The translations under genes and the position numbers were made by a program. Below are positions 1 through 9,044 of a stretch of 64,000 nucleotides of DNA, piece by piece. Under the pieces are notes generated by a model. It saw nothing but the letters and a program-made list of their open reading frames with translations, ran no database searches and had not been told where the DNA came from. Positions within the stretch are counted from its first letter, which is position 1; every line of letters starts with the position of its first letter. Source of the DNA: an uncultured Bacilli bacterium. Lineage in GTDB: Bacteria > Bacillota_I > Bacilli_A > RF39 > UBA660. The stretch is from contig CAKOQQ010000002.1 in NCBI GenBank assembly GCA_934101425.1, positions 101,967 through 165,966 on the forward strand, in the 5' to 3' direction.

Positions 1-867
1 TATTTTTTTATCATAAATAATATCTGATATTTTCTTTACAAGTAGTGCTTTATTTACTTCAAATGGTATTTCATGAAATATAACTTGTTTTCTATTTTTT
101 TCTTCTATTATTTCATATTTAGATCTTACTATTACTCTACCTTTTCCTTTTGTAAGGCATTCTGTAATTTCTTTTTTTCCTTCTACAATACCACCGGTTG
201 GAAAATCTGGACCTTTTATTATTTCTAATATAGATTCTAATCTACAGTTAGGTGAGTCTATTCTTTTTATAGTAGCGTCTATTACTTCACCTAAATTATG
301 TGGAGGTATTTCTGTTGCATATCCTGCAGATATACCTTTTGCACCATTAACTAAAAGATTGGGATATTTTGCTGGTAAAACAATAGGTTCATATAATGTA
401 TCATCAAAGTTAGGTGCCCATTCTATAGTATTTTTATCAATATCTTTTAATAGTTCACCACTTATTTTTGATAATCTAGCTTCTGTATAACGCATTGCCG
501 CAGCTGAATCTCCATCCATAGATCCATTATTACCATGCATATCAATATAACATTCATTTTGTTTCCACCATTGACTCATATGAACCATAGCTTCATATAT
601 TGATGAATCTCCATGTGGATGGTAATGTCCCATTACATTTCCTACTGCTGTAGCTGATTTTTTATGAGCTTTTTCATATGTATTTTTATCTCTATACATA
701 GCGTATAAGATTCTTCTTTGTACTGGTTTTAATCCATCACGTACATCAGGAATAGCTCTATTTTGAATTATATCTTTAGCATATTCAGAAAATCTTTCAC
801 CCATTATTTCTTCTAGAGTATAATCATATATTTTTCCTAATATTTCTACAGTTTCTTTCTTTTTCAT
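1..867 (-). CDS. parC: DNA topoisomerase IV subunit A (ParC), C-terminal part beyond window
   Basis: Subunit A breaks and rejoins DNA in topoisomerase IV, which unlinks daughter chromosomes. The gene starts at the ATG at 865-867 and runs off the window at base 1, so only about 289 N-terminal residues are visible. They include the DNA-gate region RAIPDVRDGLKPVQRRILY and the catalytic tyrosine motif AMRYTEARLS. HGNNGSMDGD and the PPHNLGEVIDA region resemble ParC rather than GyrA, which usually has GNFGS. It lies 9 nt downstream of parE, and its Shine-Dalgarno AGGATGAT overlaps the parE stop codon, so the two are co-transcribed and probably translationally coupled. GyrA is the only serious alternative. 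Confidence 0.93.
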   Translation of the reverse strand, partial: MKKKETVEILGKIYDYTLEEIMGERFSEYAKDIIQNRAIPDVRDGLKPVQRRILYAMYRDKNTYEKAHKKSATAVGNVMGHYHPHGDSSIYEAMVHMSQWWKQNECYIDMHGNNGSMDGDSAAAMRYTEARLSKISGELLKDIDKNTIEWAPNFDDTLYEPIVLPAKYPNLLVNGAKGISAGYATEIPPHNLGEVIDATIKRIDSPNCRLESILEIIKGPDFPTGGIVEGKKEITECLTKGKGRVIVRSKYEIIEEKNRKQVIFHEIPFEVNKALLVKKISDIIYDKKI

Positions 868-876
868 AACATCATC

Positions 877-2784
877 CTAAATCTTATAATTATCTTCTAA
901 TGAAAATTCTACATTTTCATTTATCCAATCTTTTCTAGGTTCTACCTTATCCCCCATAAGTATAGATACTCTTTTTTCTGCTAAAACAGCATCATTTATA
1001 CTTACTTTAATTAAACTACGAGTAGCTGGATCCATAGTAGTTTCCCATAGTTGTGTTGCATCCATTTCTCCTAAACCTTTATATCTTTGTGTCTTAGTTT
1101 GTTTTCCTTTAAACTTTTCTAAAAGATTTTTTCTATCTTCTTCAGTCCAAGCATATTCACCTTCACGACCACATTCAATTTTATATAAAGGTGGCATAGC
1201 TATATATAAATGTCCTTGTTCTATTAAAGGTCTCATATATCTATAGAAGAATGTAAGTAATAATACTTGTATATGTGAACCATCTACATCGGCATCAGTC
1301 ATTATTATAACTTTATCATAGTTACAATCTTCTATCTTAAAATCACTACCAATTCCTGCACCAATTGTATAAATCATTGTATTTATTTCTTCATTTTTAT
1401 ATGCTTCTTCTAAAGATGCTTTCTCAGTATTAAGAACCTTACCCCTTAAAGGTAATATTGCTTGATATTTTCTATCTCTACCAGTTTTAGCACTTCCACC
1501 AGCAGAATCCCCTTCAACTAAAAATAATTCATTTATTTTAGGATTCTTACTTTGTGCTGGTGTAAGTTTACCACTAATAGTTCTTTCTTTTTTATTCTTA
1601 TCTTTTCCCCCACGCGCTTCATCACGAGCTTTTCTAGCTGCTTCTCTAGCATTTCTACTTTTAACCATTTTCTCTAATATTTTAGTAGCAATTGCTTTAT
1701 TTTCTTGCAAAAAGAATTGTAATTTTTCACTCACTATATTTTCTACTACACTTCTTGCAATTGGGGTACCTAATTTACCTTTAGTTTGTCCTTCGAATTG
1801 TAATAAATTTTCTGGTATTTTTAAACTTAATACTGCAGTTAAACCTTCTCTAGTATCAGATCCTTCTAAATTCTTATCTTTAGCTTTTAAAAATCCATTT
1901 TCTTTAGCATATTCATTAAATACTTTAGTAAGAGCTGACTTAAGTCCAACTTCATGACTACCACCATCAACTGTTTTTACATTATTTACAAATGAAACAA
2001 TATTTTCATTATAAGTATCTGTATATTGTAAAGCTACACTAACATCTATTTTATTTTTATTACCATTAAATTCAACTACATCATGAATTGGAGTTTTATC
2101 ATCATCTATATATTCTACAAATGCTTTAAGTCCATTTTCATAATGAAATGTTTCTTCTTTTTCATCTTCTTCATCTATTACTTGTATGGTAAGCCCTTGA
2201 AGTAAGAAAGCACTTTCCATCATTCTTTCACATACTGTTGTAAATGAAAATTGTGTATGTGAAAATATCTCAGGATCAGGTAAAAATCTTACTTTAGTAC
2301 CCGTTTTATTAGTTTTATCTTTTTTAGTAAGTGGAGTATCTAAGTGTCCGCCATCTTTAAAACTAATAAAATATTCATAACCATCTCTTTTTATAGTTAC
2401 TTCCATCCACTTAGAAAGTGCATTTACTACAGATGCACCTACACCATGTAATCCACCAGAAACAGAGTATCCACTAGATTCAAACTTTCCTCCAGCATGA
2501 AGTACTGTATAAATAACTTCTGGAGTAGGTTTGCCACTTGCGTGCATTCCAACAGGAACACCACGACCTTCATCTTCTACTGTTACACTTTTATCTTTAT
2601 GTAAAATTACTTTTATTTTTTTACCATAACCATTTATAACTTCATCTATAGAATTATCTACAATTTCCCATACCAAATGATGTAGTCCTCTTTTATCAGT
2701 AGATCCGATATACATCCCAGGTCTTTTTCTAACTGCATCTAATCCTTCTAGTATTTTTATTGAGTTTTCATCGTATTTTACCAT
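877..2784 (-). CDS. parE: DNA topoisomerase IV subunit B (ParE)
   Basis: This is the ATPase subunit of topoisomerase IV, acting on replicated chromosomes in the cytoplasm. The 635 residues show the GHKL ATP-binding region (RPGMYIGS near residue 22, EIVDNSIDE near 40, GGLHGVGAS near 110). They also show the Toprim signature EGDSAGGSAK and the metal-binding DADVDGSHI. The stretch KLTPAQSKNPKINELF and the SHIQV variant favour ParE over GyrB. The ATG follows AGGTGG with good spacing. It is first in a parE-parC pair with its own promoter at 2800-2827. Length is normal for the family. GyrB is the alternative, made unlikely by the ParC-type partner. Confidence 0.94.
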   Translation of the reverse strand: MVKYDENSIKILEGLDAVRKRPGMYIGSTDKRGLHHLVWEIVDNSIDEVINGYGKKIKVILHKDKSVTVEDEGRGVPVGMHASGKPTPEVIYTVLHAGGKFESSGYSVSGGLHGVGASVVNALSKWMEVTIKRDGYEYFISFKDGGHLDTPLTKKDKTNKTGTKVRFLPDPEIFSHTQFSFTTVCERMMESAFLLQGLTIQVIDEEDEKEETFHYENGLKAFVEYIDDDKTPIHDVVEFNGNKNKIDVSVALQYTDTYNENIVSFVNNVKTVDGGSHEVGLKSALTKVFNEYAKENGFLKAKDKNLEGSDTREGLTAVLSLKIPENLLQFEGQTKGKLGTPIARSVVENIVSEKLQFFLQENKAIATKILEKMVKSRNAREAARKARDEARGGKDKNKKERTISGKLTPAQSKNPKINELFLVEGDSAGGSAKTGRDRKYQAILPLRGKVLNTEKASLEEAYKNEEINTMIYTIGAGIGSDFKIEDCNYDKVIIMTDADVDGSHIQVLLLTFFYRYMRPLIEQGHLYIAMPPLYKIECGREGEYAWTEEDRKNLLEKFKGKQTKTQRYKGLGEMDATQLWETTMDPATRSLIKVSINDAVLAEKRVSILMGDKVEPRKDWINENVEFSLEDNYKI

Positions 2785-2799
2785 GTTACCACCTATTTA

Positions 2800-2827
2800 A
2801 TTATAACATAAAACCCTTATTTTTCAA
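2800..2827 (-). promoter_or_regulatory. parE promoter
   Basis: On the minus strand, TTGAAA (2822-2827), a 16-bp spacer and TATAAT (2800-2805) preceded by TGT (extended -10) lie just upstream of the parE ribosome-binding site. This lets parE-parC be expressed independently of ftsK, which lies upstream on the same strand. Confidence 0.65.
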
Positions 2828-2850
2828 ACAAAAAGGACTAATCATATAGA

Positions 2851-5046
2851 TTATTCCTCTTCTTTATCTAATTTTACTAACACTTCACGAGGCTTTGATC
2901 CATTTTGAGGACCAACTATTCCTCTTTCTTCAAGTAAATCCATACATCTTGCTGCTCTATTATAACCTAATCTAAACTTTCTTTGAAGAAGAGATGCTGA
3001 TGCTTTACCAGTAGTAACTACAAACTCTACTATTTCATTATATAAAGGTTCTTCATAATCATCATCTTCTACCATAGTAGTTGCTGTTTTTTCTTCATCA
3101 CTTAAAAGTATAGATTCGTCATATCTAGCTTTTTGTTGTTTAATAACATAATCAACAACATTCTTAATTTCATCATCATCAATAAATGTTCCTTGAATTC
3201 TTATAGGAGCGTTTTCACCTTGTGGTAAGAATAACATATCCCCTTTACCAAGTAATTTTTCAGCTCCTGCCATATCAATTATAGTTCTAGAATCTATTTG
3301 ACTAGATACTGTAAACGCTATTCTAGATGGAATATTTGCCTTTACAACACCTGTAATAACATCAGTAGATGGTCTTTGAGTAGCTACTATTAAATGAATT
3401 CCAGCTGCTCTAGCCATTTGTGTAATTCTCATAATAGAATCTTCTACTTCTTTTGCAGCTACAAGCATCAAATCCGCAAGTTCATCTATAATTACTACCA
3501 TATAAGGTAGTTTATGAGCTTGTTCTTCTTCTGGTAAATTCTTATTTTTCTTTTCTAGATATAAATTATATCCAGCTATATTCTTATTACCAGTTTCTTC
3601 AAATAAGTCATATCTTCTTTCCATTTCCTTAACAACATTCTTAAGTACTACATTAGCTTTTCTAGCATCTGTAACTACTGGTGCAAGTAAATGTGGTACA
3701 CCATTATATATAGATAATTCTACTTTCTTAGGATCTATTAAGATAAGTTTTACTTCATCTGGTTTAGCTCTCATAAGAATAGAAGTAATCATACTATTTA
3801 TACATACAGACTTACCACTACCAGTAGCTCCGGCTACAAGTAAGTGAGGAGTCTTATTTATTTCACAATATTGTGGATTACCCATAATATCTCTACCTAA
3901 AGTAACTAATAATTTACTTTCTTTTTTATCACTAGGAATACGTTCTAGTATTTCTCTTACAGTTACCATAGAAATCTTTTTATTAGGAATTTCAACCCCT
4001 ATAGTTTTCTTACCACCTATAGGATGAATTCTTACTTCCTTTGCTGCTAATGCTAAAGAAATTTCTTTATTTAAATTAATAACTTTATTTACCTTAGTAC
4101 CAGAAGCTATTTCAACTTCATATTGTGTTACTGCTGGTCCTACATGAGCAGAAACAACCTTACCTTCTACTCCAAAATCTTTTAATACTTTTTCAAGTAC
4201 TGGTGCATTATCACGAATAGCAAGTTCATTTTCTTTACTATTATTTTTAGTAGCTTTATTTAGTAAATCAATTGGTGGATAAAAATATTTAGAACTTGTA
4301 GTAGTATCTACTACTTTATTATTGTCTTCAGTAGATTCTACTTTTTCTTCTTTAGCTTCATCCTTCTTTTCATAGTTTATTAATTCTTCCATACTAGAAA
4401 CTACTACCCTATTATCATTTTCATATTCTTCTTCAACCTTAGTAATTTCAAGTTTATCTTTATGTTCTTCTTTTTTACTTCTCTTTATCTTAGCTTTACT
4501 TAAAGCTTCTTTAATTAAATCAATTAAAGACTTGCCTGTAATAATTATTATAGAACAAATAATAAGAACAAGAAGTACTACCCTAGTTCCCTCTATATCA
4601 AATAATTTTATAAAAGTAAAACCTAATATAGCACCTAATATACCACCACTATTTAAATTATAAGCAGGATTTTCTACAAAAGCATAAATATCATCCCAAC
4701 TACCTTTAAGTGTTTCTGTAAAATGTATATTATTTATATCCTTAAAATAATCTAAGTGACACCAAACAACTACTACAATAAGTAATAAATATAAACCTAA
4801 TAATTTATTATTAAAATAATTAGGTTGTTTTCTCTTAATAATTAAATATAAACCAACAAAAATAAGAAAAAGTAAAAGTACATTATATATTTCACCAACT
4901 AAGAAAGTAGCAAAAGCTTGTACAAATTTACCAACAATACCAAGTCTTGCAATACCTATAATAGAAAGTAAAATAAGTAATATACCTGTAAGTTCTACTT
5001 TAATACCATTTTCCTTTTTTGCTTCTTGTTTTTTCTTCTTTGCCAT
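2851..5046 (-). CDS. ftsK: FtsK/SpoIIIE-type DNA translocase
   Basis: This is a membrane-anchored hexameric motor that pumps DNA through the closing septum. The N-terminus has about four hydrophobic segments in the first 190 residues, then an acidic low-complexity linker. The alpha/beta region (VLKDFGVEGKVV onward) and RecA-like motor follow, with Walker A GATGSGKSVC, Walker B VVIIDELADLM and the QRPSTDVITG region. A C-terminal winged-helix gamma domain (LLQRKFRLGYNRAARCMDLLE) reads polarity sequences. An upstream in-frame TTG at 5085 is rejected because it lies upstream of the -10 element. The ATG at 5044-5046, preceded by GGCGGTG, gives 731 residues. FtsK and SpoIIIE cannot be separated here, and no sporulation genes are seen. 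Confidence 0.93.
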   Translation of the reverse strand: MAKKKKQEAKKENGIKVELTGILLILLSIIGIARLGIVGKFVQAFATFLVGEIYNVLLLFLIFVGLYLIIKRKQPNYFNNKLLGLYLLLIVVVVWCHLDYFKDINNIHFTETLKGSWDDIYAFVENPAYNLNSGGILGAILGFTFIKLFDIEGTRVVLLVLIICSIIIITGKSLIDLIKEALSKAKIKRSKKEEHKDKLEITKVEEEYENDNRVVVSSMEELINYEKKDEAKEEKVESTEDNNKVVDTTTSSKYFYPPIDLLNKATKNNSKENELAIRDNAPVLEKVLKDFGVEGKVVSAHVGPAVTQYEVEIASGTKVNKVINLNKEISLALAAKEVRIHPIGGKKTIGVEIPNKKISMVTVREILERIPSDKKESKLLVTLGRDIMGNPQYCEINKTPHLLVAGATGSGKSVCINSMITSILMRAKPDEVKLILIDPKKVELSIYNGVPHLLAPVVTDARKANVVLKNVVKEMERRYDLFEETGNKNIAGYNLYLEKKNKNLPEEEQAHKLPYMVVIIDELADLMLVAAKEVEDSIMRITQMARAAGIHLIVATQRPSTDVITGVVKANIPSRIAFTVSSQIDSRTIIDMAGAEKLLGKGDMLFLPQGENAPIRIQGTFIDDDEIKNVVDYVIKQQKARYDESILLSDEEKTATTMVEDDDYEEPLYNEIVEFVVTTGKASASLLQRKFRLGYNRAARCMDLLEERGIVGPQNGSKPREVLVKLDKEEE

Positions 5047-5070
5047 ATTTAACACCGCCATTATACATTT

Positions 5071-5131
5071 ATTATAACACAACAATATTAGTTTTGAAAC
5101 AATTTGATTATGATTTTTTTTATGATATAAT
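5071..5131. promoter_or_regulatory. Divergent ftsK / gpsA promoters
   Basis: Plus strand (gpsA): TTGATT 5104-5109, 16 bp, TATAAT 5126-5131 with an upstream TGA (extended -10). Minus strand (ftsK): TTTCAA 5094-5099, 17 bp, TATAAT 5071-5076 with TGT upstream. The two promoters are back to back. The ftsK -10 placement decides the ftsK start codon, because transcription should begin near 5064. Confidence 0.7.
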
Positions 5132-5154
5132 TATAAAGTAGAAAAGAGGAATAT

Positions 5155-6132
5155 ATGAAAATTGGAATAATCGGTACTGGTGCTTATGGTTTATCACTTG
5201 CAATCGCTTTTAGTGAAAATAATTGTGATATAACTATGTGGACAAAAAACGATAAAGAATATGAAGAATTAAAAAATGATAGAACAAATGAAAAAAAATT
5301 ACCAGGTATAATAATGCCTAAAGATATAAAATATACTACAAATATGGGAGTTGCTGTTAAAGATAAACAAATAATTGTGATAGCAGTACCAGCAACATTT
5401 GTAGATGATGTTTCAAAAGAGTTAAATAAATATATAACTAAAGATCAACATATTTGTATTGCTACTAAAGGTATTGAAAATGATACATGTTTATTTATAG
5501 AAGATGTAATTAGAAAATACATTAAAACAAGTAAAATAGCAGTTATATCAGGGCCTTCATTCGCTGTTGATTTAGCTAGAAAAGTACCTATTGGACTTGC
5601 TTTAGGCTCAAAAAATAGAACTACTAAAGCATTAATTAAAAAAGCAATTAGTAATTCATATTTAAAAGTAAGACCTACAAACGATGTACTTGGAATAGAA
5701 ATATGTGGTTCTATTAAAAACGTTATGGCTATAGCAGCTGGTATGTTAGATGGTATGGGACTTCCTGAATCTACACAAGCTATGTTTATAACAGAATCAT
5801 TACATGATATAAAAGAACTCATAAGAGGTTTAGGTGGAAGAGGAAAAACAATTCTTACATACGCTGGATTTGGTGACTTATTACTTACATGTACATCTGT
5901 AAAAAGTAGAAACTTCTCATTTGGTAGACTAATAGGATCTAATGCACCTAGAGAAGAAATAGAAGAATATATTAAAAATACTACTATTGAAGGTTTATAT
6001 ACATTAAAATCAATACATAAACTAGTAAATAAAAAAAGAGTTGATATACCTATTATAGATTTAATATATAATATAGTATTTAATAACTATGATCCATCTA
6101 ACTTAGTAACATTCTTAGTAGAAAAAAAATAA
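5155..6132 (+). CDS. gpsA: Glycerol-3-phosphate dehydrogenase [NAD(P)+]
   Basis: The enzyme reduces dihydroxyacetone phosphate to sn-glycerol 3-phosphate, the backbone for phospholipids. The 325 residues begin with a Rossmann dinucleotide-binding motif (GIIGTGAYG, residues 4-12). GPSFAVDLA lies near residue 137, and EICGSIKNVMAIAAG near 181 contains the catalytic lysine region. GLGGRGKTILTYAGFGDLLLTC follows at about 224-245. GAGGA-type Shine-Dalgarno sits 4 nt before the ATG. It is monocistronic with its own promoter and a bidirectional terminator. Two PlsC acyltransferases that would use its product line up convergently just downstream, a sensible lipid-synthesis neighbourhood. Confidence 0.95.
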   Translation: MKIGIIGTGAYGLSLAIAFSENNCDITMWTKNDKEYEELKNDRTNEKKLPGIIMPKDIKYTTNMGVAVKDKQIIVIAVPATFVDDVSKELNKYITKDQHICIATKGIENDTCLFIEDVIRKYIKTSKIAVISGPSFAVDLARKVPIGLALGSKNRTTKALIKKAISNSYLKVRPTNDVLGIEICGSIKNVMAIAAGMLDGMGLPESTQAMFITESLHDIKELIRGLGGRGKTILTYAGFGDLLLTCTSVKSRNFSFGRLIGSNAPREEIEEYIKNTTIEGLYTLKSIHKLVNKKRVDIPIIDLIYNIVFNNYDPSNLVTFLVEKK

Positions 6133-6151
6133 CCATTAAATGGTTATTTTT
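6131..6151. terminator. Bidirectional terminator between gpsA and plsC
   Basis: Stem AACCAT (6131-6136) / ATGGTT (6140-6145) with a TAA loop. An A-run lies on the left and a T-run on the right, so it works for both convergent genes. Confidence 0.7.
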
Positions 6152-6999
6152 TATTTATTATATTTTTCTTTATGTATTTTTTTAGCTTCTAACATACATT
6201 TTAATATTTCTTTATATAATTTATTATTAGCTTCTTCAAGTGTCATATCGCCAACCTTAAATGGTTTACCTATAACAGATGTTACATAACCTTTTCTTTC
6301 ATATTTACCATATATTCCATATGGTACTAATGTAGCATCTGACTTAGATGCAAATGATACAGTACCAAACTTAAATGGTAATAATAAGTTACTTTCATAT
6401 TCTTTTTTAGTAACCTTCTTTTCTTTTACTAATTTATCTAAATATGAATCAGTATTATATAAACTTTCTTTGAATTCTTCTTTAGTAATTCTATTATCAT
6501 TTAATAATTGTTTTAAGAAATCTACTTGTGTTACTGATACCATATTACTTTTAGCTATTTTATAGTATTCTTCCTTACTTATATCATCTTTTAAATATTC
6601 ATAAGCCTCATTAAAATTCTTTTCTTTACTTACTAAACTATTTCTAGTTCCTTCTGGATATATACCAAGTGCATATCCGCTATTTAAAACATCCATAGCG
6701 ACTTCTTTAGAATTTCCACCATGATTTGCTCTATCTACTGGAATACATCCACATATTCTAAAGAACCATGCATTTTTACCTTCAAAATATTCTTTTTTTG
6801 CCATATAATGGATCATTCTTTTAGTTGCTGATATGGGCAAGCATTGATCAAATGCATGTATATGATTACCACATACTATAATAGGTCCACTATCTGGTAT
6901 ATTTTCTTTTCCTATAATAATAGTTTTATAATGCTTATTAAATAATGGCATTAATATTGATCTAAAAAATCTATATGAACTAGTTTTTTCTTTTTCCAT
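6151..6999 (-). CDS. plsC: PlsC-like acyltransferase with a helical insertion
   Basis: This is a lysophospholipid acyltransferase, probably acylating 1-acyl-glycerol-3-phosphate at the membrane. The catalytic HX4D motif is at residues 46-51 (HIHAFD) and the EGTR motif at 116-119. Normally the PFKFG segment follows EGT by about 12 residues, as in the neighbouring paralogue. Here it comes about 92 residues later. The extra 80 or so residues (about 121-206) are charged and helical. They carry three similar phrases (ISKEEY, ITKEEF, VTKKEY), two of them preceded by a LxxLxxxxx helix, resembling SHOCT-like short domains. Length 282. Its start overlaps the end of the next PlsC gene by 20 nt. The exact acyl acceptor is unknown. 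Confidence 0.85.
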   Translation of the reverse strand: MEKEKTSSYRFFRSILMPLFNKHYKTIIIGKENIPDSGPIIVCGNHIHAFDQCLPISATKRMIHYMAKKEYFEGKNAWFFRICGCIPVDRANHGGNSKEVAMDVLNSGYALGIYPEGTRNSLVSKEKNFNEAYEYLKDDISKEEYYKIAKSNMVSVTQVDFLKQLLNDNRITKEEFKESLYNTDSYLDKLVKEKKVTKKEYESNLLLPFKFGTVSFASKSDATLVPYGIYGKYERKGYVTSVIGKPFKVGDMTLEEANNKLYKEILKCMLEAKKIHKEKYNK

Positions 7000-7582
7000 T
7001 TTTATCTACCCCATTTTCTAGTAATAAATTTGTTACTTTTTCCATTAGTCTTTCATTTTCTAAAACTAAATCATCACTTTCTAAGTTGTATGCTTCACCA
7101 AAGCAAATTGTTATTTTACCATTTTTAGTATATTTACCAGTTATTGAAAATGGTACTATTTTAGCGTTTGCTTCTAAAGCCATTTTAACAGCTCCAAACT
7201 TAAATGGCATAATAATATCATCAGTTCTATTTATTGTTCCTTCCGGAAATATTCCTATAAGGCCACCTGATTTAAGTACTTCAATGGCACTAGATAAAGC
7301 ATTTGCATCTTTCCTATTTCTATGAACAGGTATAGCTCCATAACTATTTAAAAAATGCTTTTTCCATCCATGAAATAATTCACTTTTGGCCATAAAACGA
7401 ACTGGTCTTTTCGTACATGAAAACATAAGTACACAATCATAATTATTAGTGTGATTACCTGCTAATATAACAGGTCCAGACTTTGGTATGTTTTCTATAT
7501 TTTTAAGAGTTGGCTTATACATCACCTTAAGTAACATTTTGCCAATTGGTCTACATACTCTATTCATTAAATATATTGCCAT
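6980..7582 (-). CDS. plsC: 1-acyl-sn-glycerol-3-phosphate acyltransferase (PlsC)
   Basis: This is a 200-residue compact member of the family that makes phosphatidic acid from lysophosphatidic acid. HX4D is at 44-49 (HTNNYD), EGT at 114-116 and PFKFG at 126-130, all with normal spacing. It heads a pair with the insertion-bearing plsC paralogue, overlapping it by 20 nt. It sits 8 nt downstream of a lipid-kinase gene, so dagK-plsC-plsC look like one phospholipid operon. The two PlsC copies may have different acyl specificities; nothing in the sequence settles that. Confidence 0.9.
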   Translation of the reverse strand: MAIYLMNRVCRPIGKMLLKVMYKPTLKNIENIPKSGPVILAGNHTNNYDCVLMFSCTKRPVRFMAKSELFHGWKKHFLNSYGAIPVHRNRKDANALSSAIEVLKSGGLIGIFPEGTINRTDDIIMPFKFGAVKMALEANAKIVPFSITGKYTKNGKITICFGEAYNLESDDLVLENERLMEKVTNLLLENGVDKNGKRKN

Positions 7583-7590
7583 AAATCCTC

Positions 7591-8502
7591 CTAAACAAAT
7601 AATTTTGAATCTTTATCTGGCATCATAATTTCAACATTTCTTTTTATTGTAATAACATATTCATTAGTGTCGCTTTCTAGTTCTTCACCATCAATGCACC
7701 AACTTCTTTTCATTTTTTCATTAAATCTTATTTTAATTTTATCTGTTTTATGAAAATAAAATCCTGATACTTTAGTTATATCACTAGTTTTTAGTAATAT
7801 AAAACTTTTAATAATATCCAATCTTTTTCTTATATTACAGAATAATATTTCAAATCTATTATCATCTAATTTAACATCTTTATAAAAATCTTTAATACCA
7901 GCTATTCTATTAGCATTAGATATAATTATAAATGAATATAATCCCCTATAAGTTTCACCATCTACTTCATATTCTATATCATATAAATGTGTTTTGCCAA
8001 AGAAAGACTTACAGCCTTCTATTAAATATGCCAAATAACCAAAATTCTTTTTTAAATTTCTTGGTGTTTGATATGGAATATTCATAAATTTACCAAACCC
8101 AGCTACATAAACAAATGGATTATCATTAAGCATACACATATCTATTTTTCTTACTTTACCCTTCATTAGTAATTTTAGATTACTAATAGGATTAGTGCCA
8201 TATCCAAACATATTACCAACATCATTAGTAGTACCTAATGGAATATGAGCTAAAACAAGTGGTTTTTCTCTTTTTAAATTGCCGGTAACAACTTCATTAA
8301 AAGTACCATCTCCACCTATTGATATAACTAAATCACATTCTTCAATATTTAAAGCAATTTCTTTAGCATGTCCTTTATACTCAGTAGAAATAATAGTTGT
8401 TTCATAATTATTATCTTTAAGTATTCCTTCAAACTCATTTAAAAATGGCTTATTATATTTTTTTCCACTTTGTGGATTATATATTATTGTACACTTTTTC
8501 AT
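7591..8502 (-). CDS. Diacylglycerol/lipid kinase family protein
   Basis: Members of this DagK/YegS/BmrU family phosphorylate diacylglycerol or related lipids, returning diacylglycerol to the phosphatidic acid pool. IYNPQSGKK is at the N-terminus, and the nucleotide-binding GGDGTFNEVV lies near residue 65. A C-terminal beta-rich half includes WCIDGEEL. An ATG 48 nt further upstream exists (8550), but a -10 element (TATAAT with TGG upstream) lies between the two. The ATG at 8500-8502, preceded by GAAGGTG, is therefore the better start and gives 303 residues. It is first in an operon with the two plsC genes. Exact substrate is inferred from family only. Confidence 0.88.
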   Translation of the reverse strand: MKKCTIIYNPQSGKKYNKPFLNEFEGILKDNNYETTIISTEYKGHAKEIALNIEECDLVISIGGDGTFNEVVTGNLKREKPLVLAHIPLGTTNDVGNMFGYGTNPISNLKLLMKGKVRKIDMCMLNDNPFVYVAGFGKFMNIPYQTPRNLKKNFGYLAYLIEGCKSFFGKTHLYDIEYEVDGETYRGLYSFIIISNANRIAGIKDFYKDVKLDDNRFEILFCNIRKRLDIIKSFILLKTSDITKVSGFYFHKTDKIKIRFNEKMKRSWCIDGEELESDTNEYVITIKRNVEIMMPDKDSKLFV

Positions 8503-8540
8503 ACATACACCTTCATTTATAATTATACCATACCATAAAG

Positions 8541-8560
8541 AAAAAAACATCTATGATGTT
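8541..8560 (-). terminator. Terminator of the suf operon
   Basis: On the minus strand, stem AACATC/GATGTT with an ATA loop (8546-8560) is followed by a T-run. It sits immediately after the stop of the 158-codon gene and before the lipid-kinase promoter. Confidence 0.65.
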
Positions 8561-9037
8561 TTATTTTCTTTGCATTCTAAGTTTCATTAAATCTGATCCA
8601 GATATATTTATTCTATTTCTTGTAACATTATTATTTGATTGACTTAAATCAGTTTCTTCTATTATTTCTAAAGCAGGCTTTTCTTCTTCAACATAAGAAG
8701 AATTTATTCTATCATAGTCTACCATAGGATTATCTCCTACTTTTTCTACATAGTTATCGCTAGGAGTTTCTACCTTTACTTCTGGAGTAGTTATTTCTAC
8801 TGTAGTATTAAAGAATTTAGATGAATTTACTACTTCTTCCTTTTTTTCTTTTACTTCTTCTTTTTTTATACCAGTATGAAATACTTGTTCAAAAGTTGGT
8901 GCAGCTTCTTTTTTATCTTCTTTCTTTTCTATGGTATTAAATACTTTATTAAATGTATTATCTACTTTTGGTTTTTCTTCTTTTAAAGTTTCATTTACTT
9001 TTTCAAAATCAAAAAATCTTGGTTTCTTTTCTTCCAT
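8561..9037 (-). CDS. Hypothetical acidic, Lys/Glu-rich protein at the end of the suf operon
   Basis: I do not recognise this 158-residue protein. It has no signal peptide or membrane segment and is dominated by K/E/V-rich low-complexity sequence, so it is probably largely disordered. A short phrase recurs three times: TFNKVFNT, TFEQVFHT and SSKFFNT (about residues 28-75), each followed by a charged stretch. The C-terminus, from about residue 130, is different (NVTRNRINISGSDLMKLRMQRK) and could be a binding peptide. It lies 7 nt downstream of sufS and before the operon terminator. Co-expression with Fe-S assembly genes is suggested but a functional link is unproven. Confidence 0.6.
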   Translation of the reverse strand: MEEKKPRFFDFEKVNETLKEEKPKVDNTFNKVFNTIEKKEDKKEAAPTFEQVFHTGIKKEEVKEKKEEVVNSSKFFNTTVEITTPEVKVETPSDNYVEKVGDNPMVDYDRINSSYVEEEKPALEIIEETDLSQSNNNVTRNRINISGSDLMKLRMQRK

Positions 9038-9044
9038 ATTTCAC

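Noticed and set aside
2851..5085. TTG start for ftsK at 5085
   Set aside because: The codon lies upstream of the -10 hexamer, before the expected transcription start, and has no ribosome site.
5445..5822. Antisense open frame inside gpsA
   Set aside because: It is the shadow of the well-conserved gpsA gene and shows no recognisable protein features.
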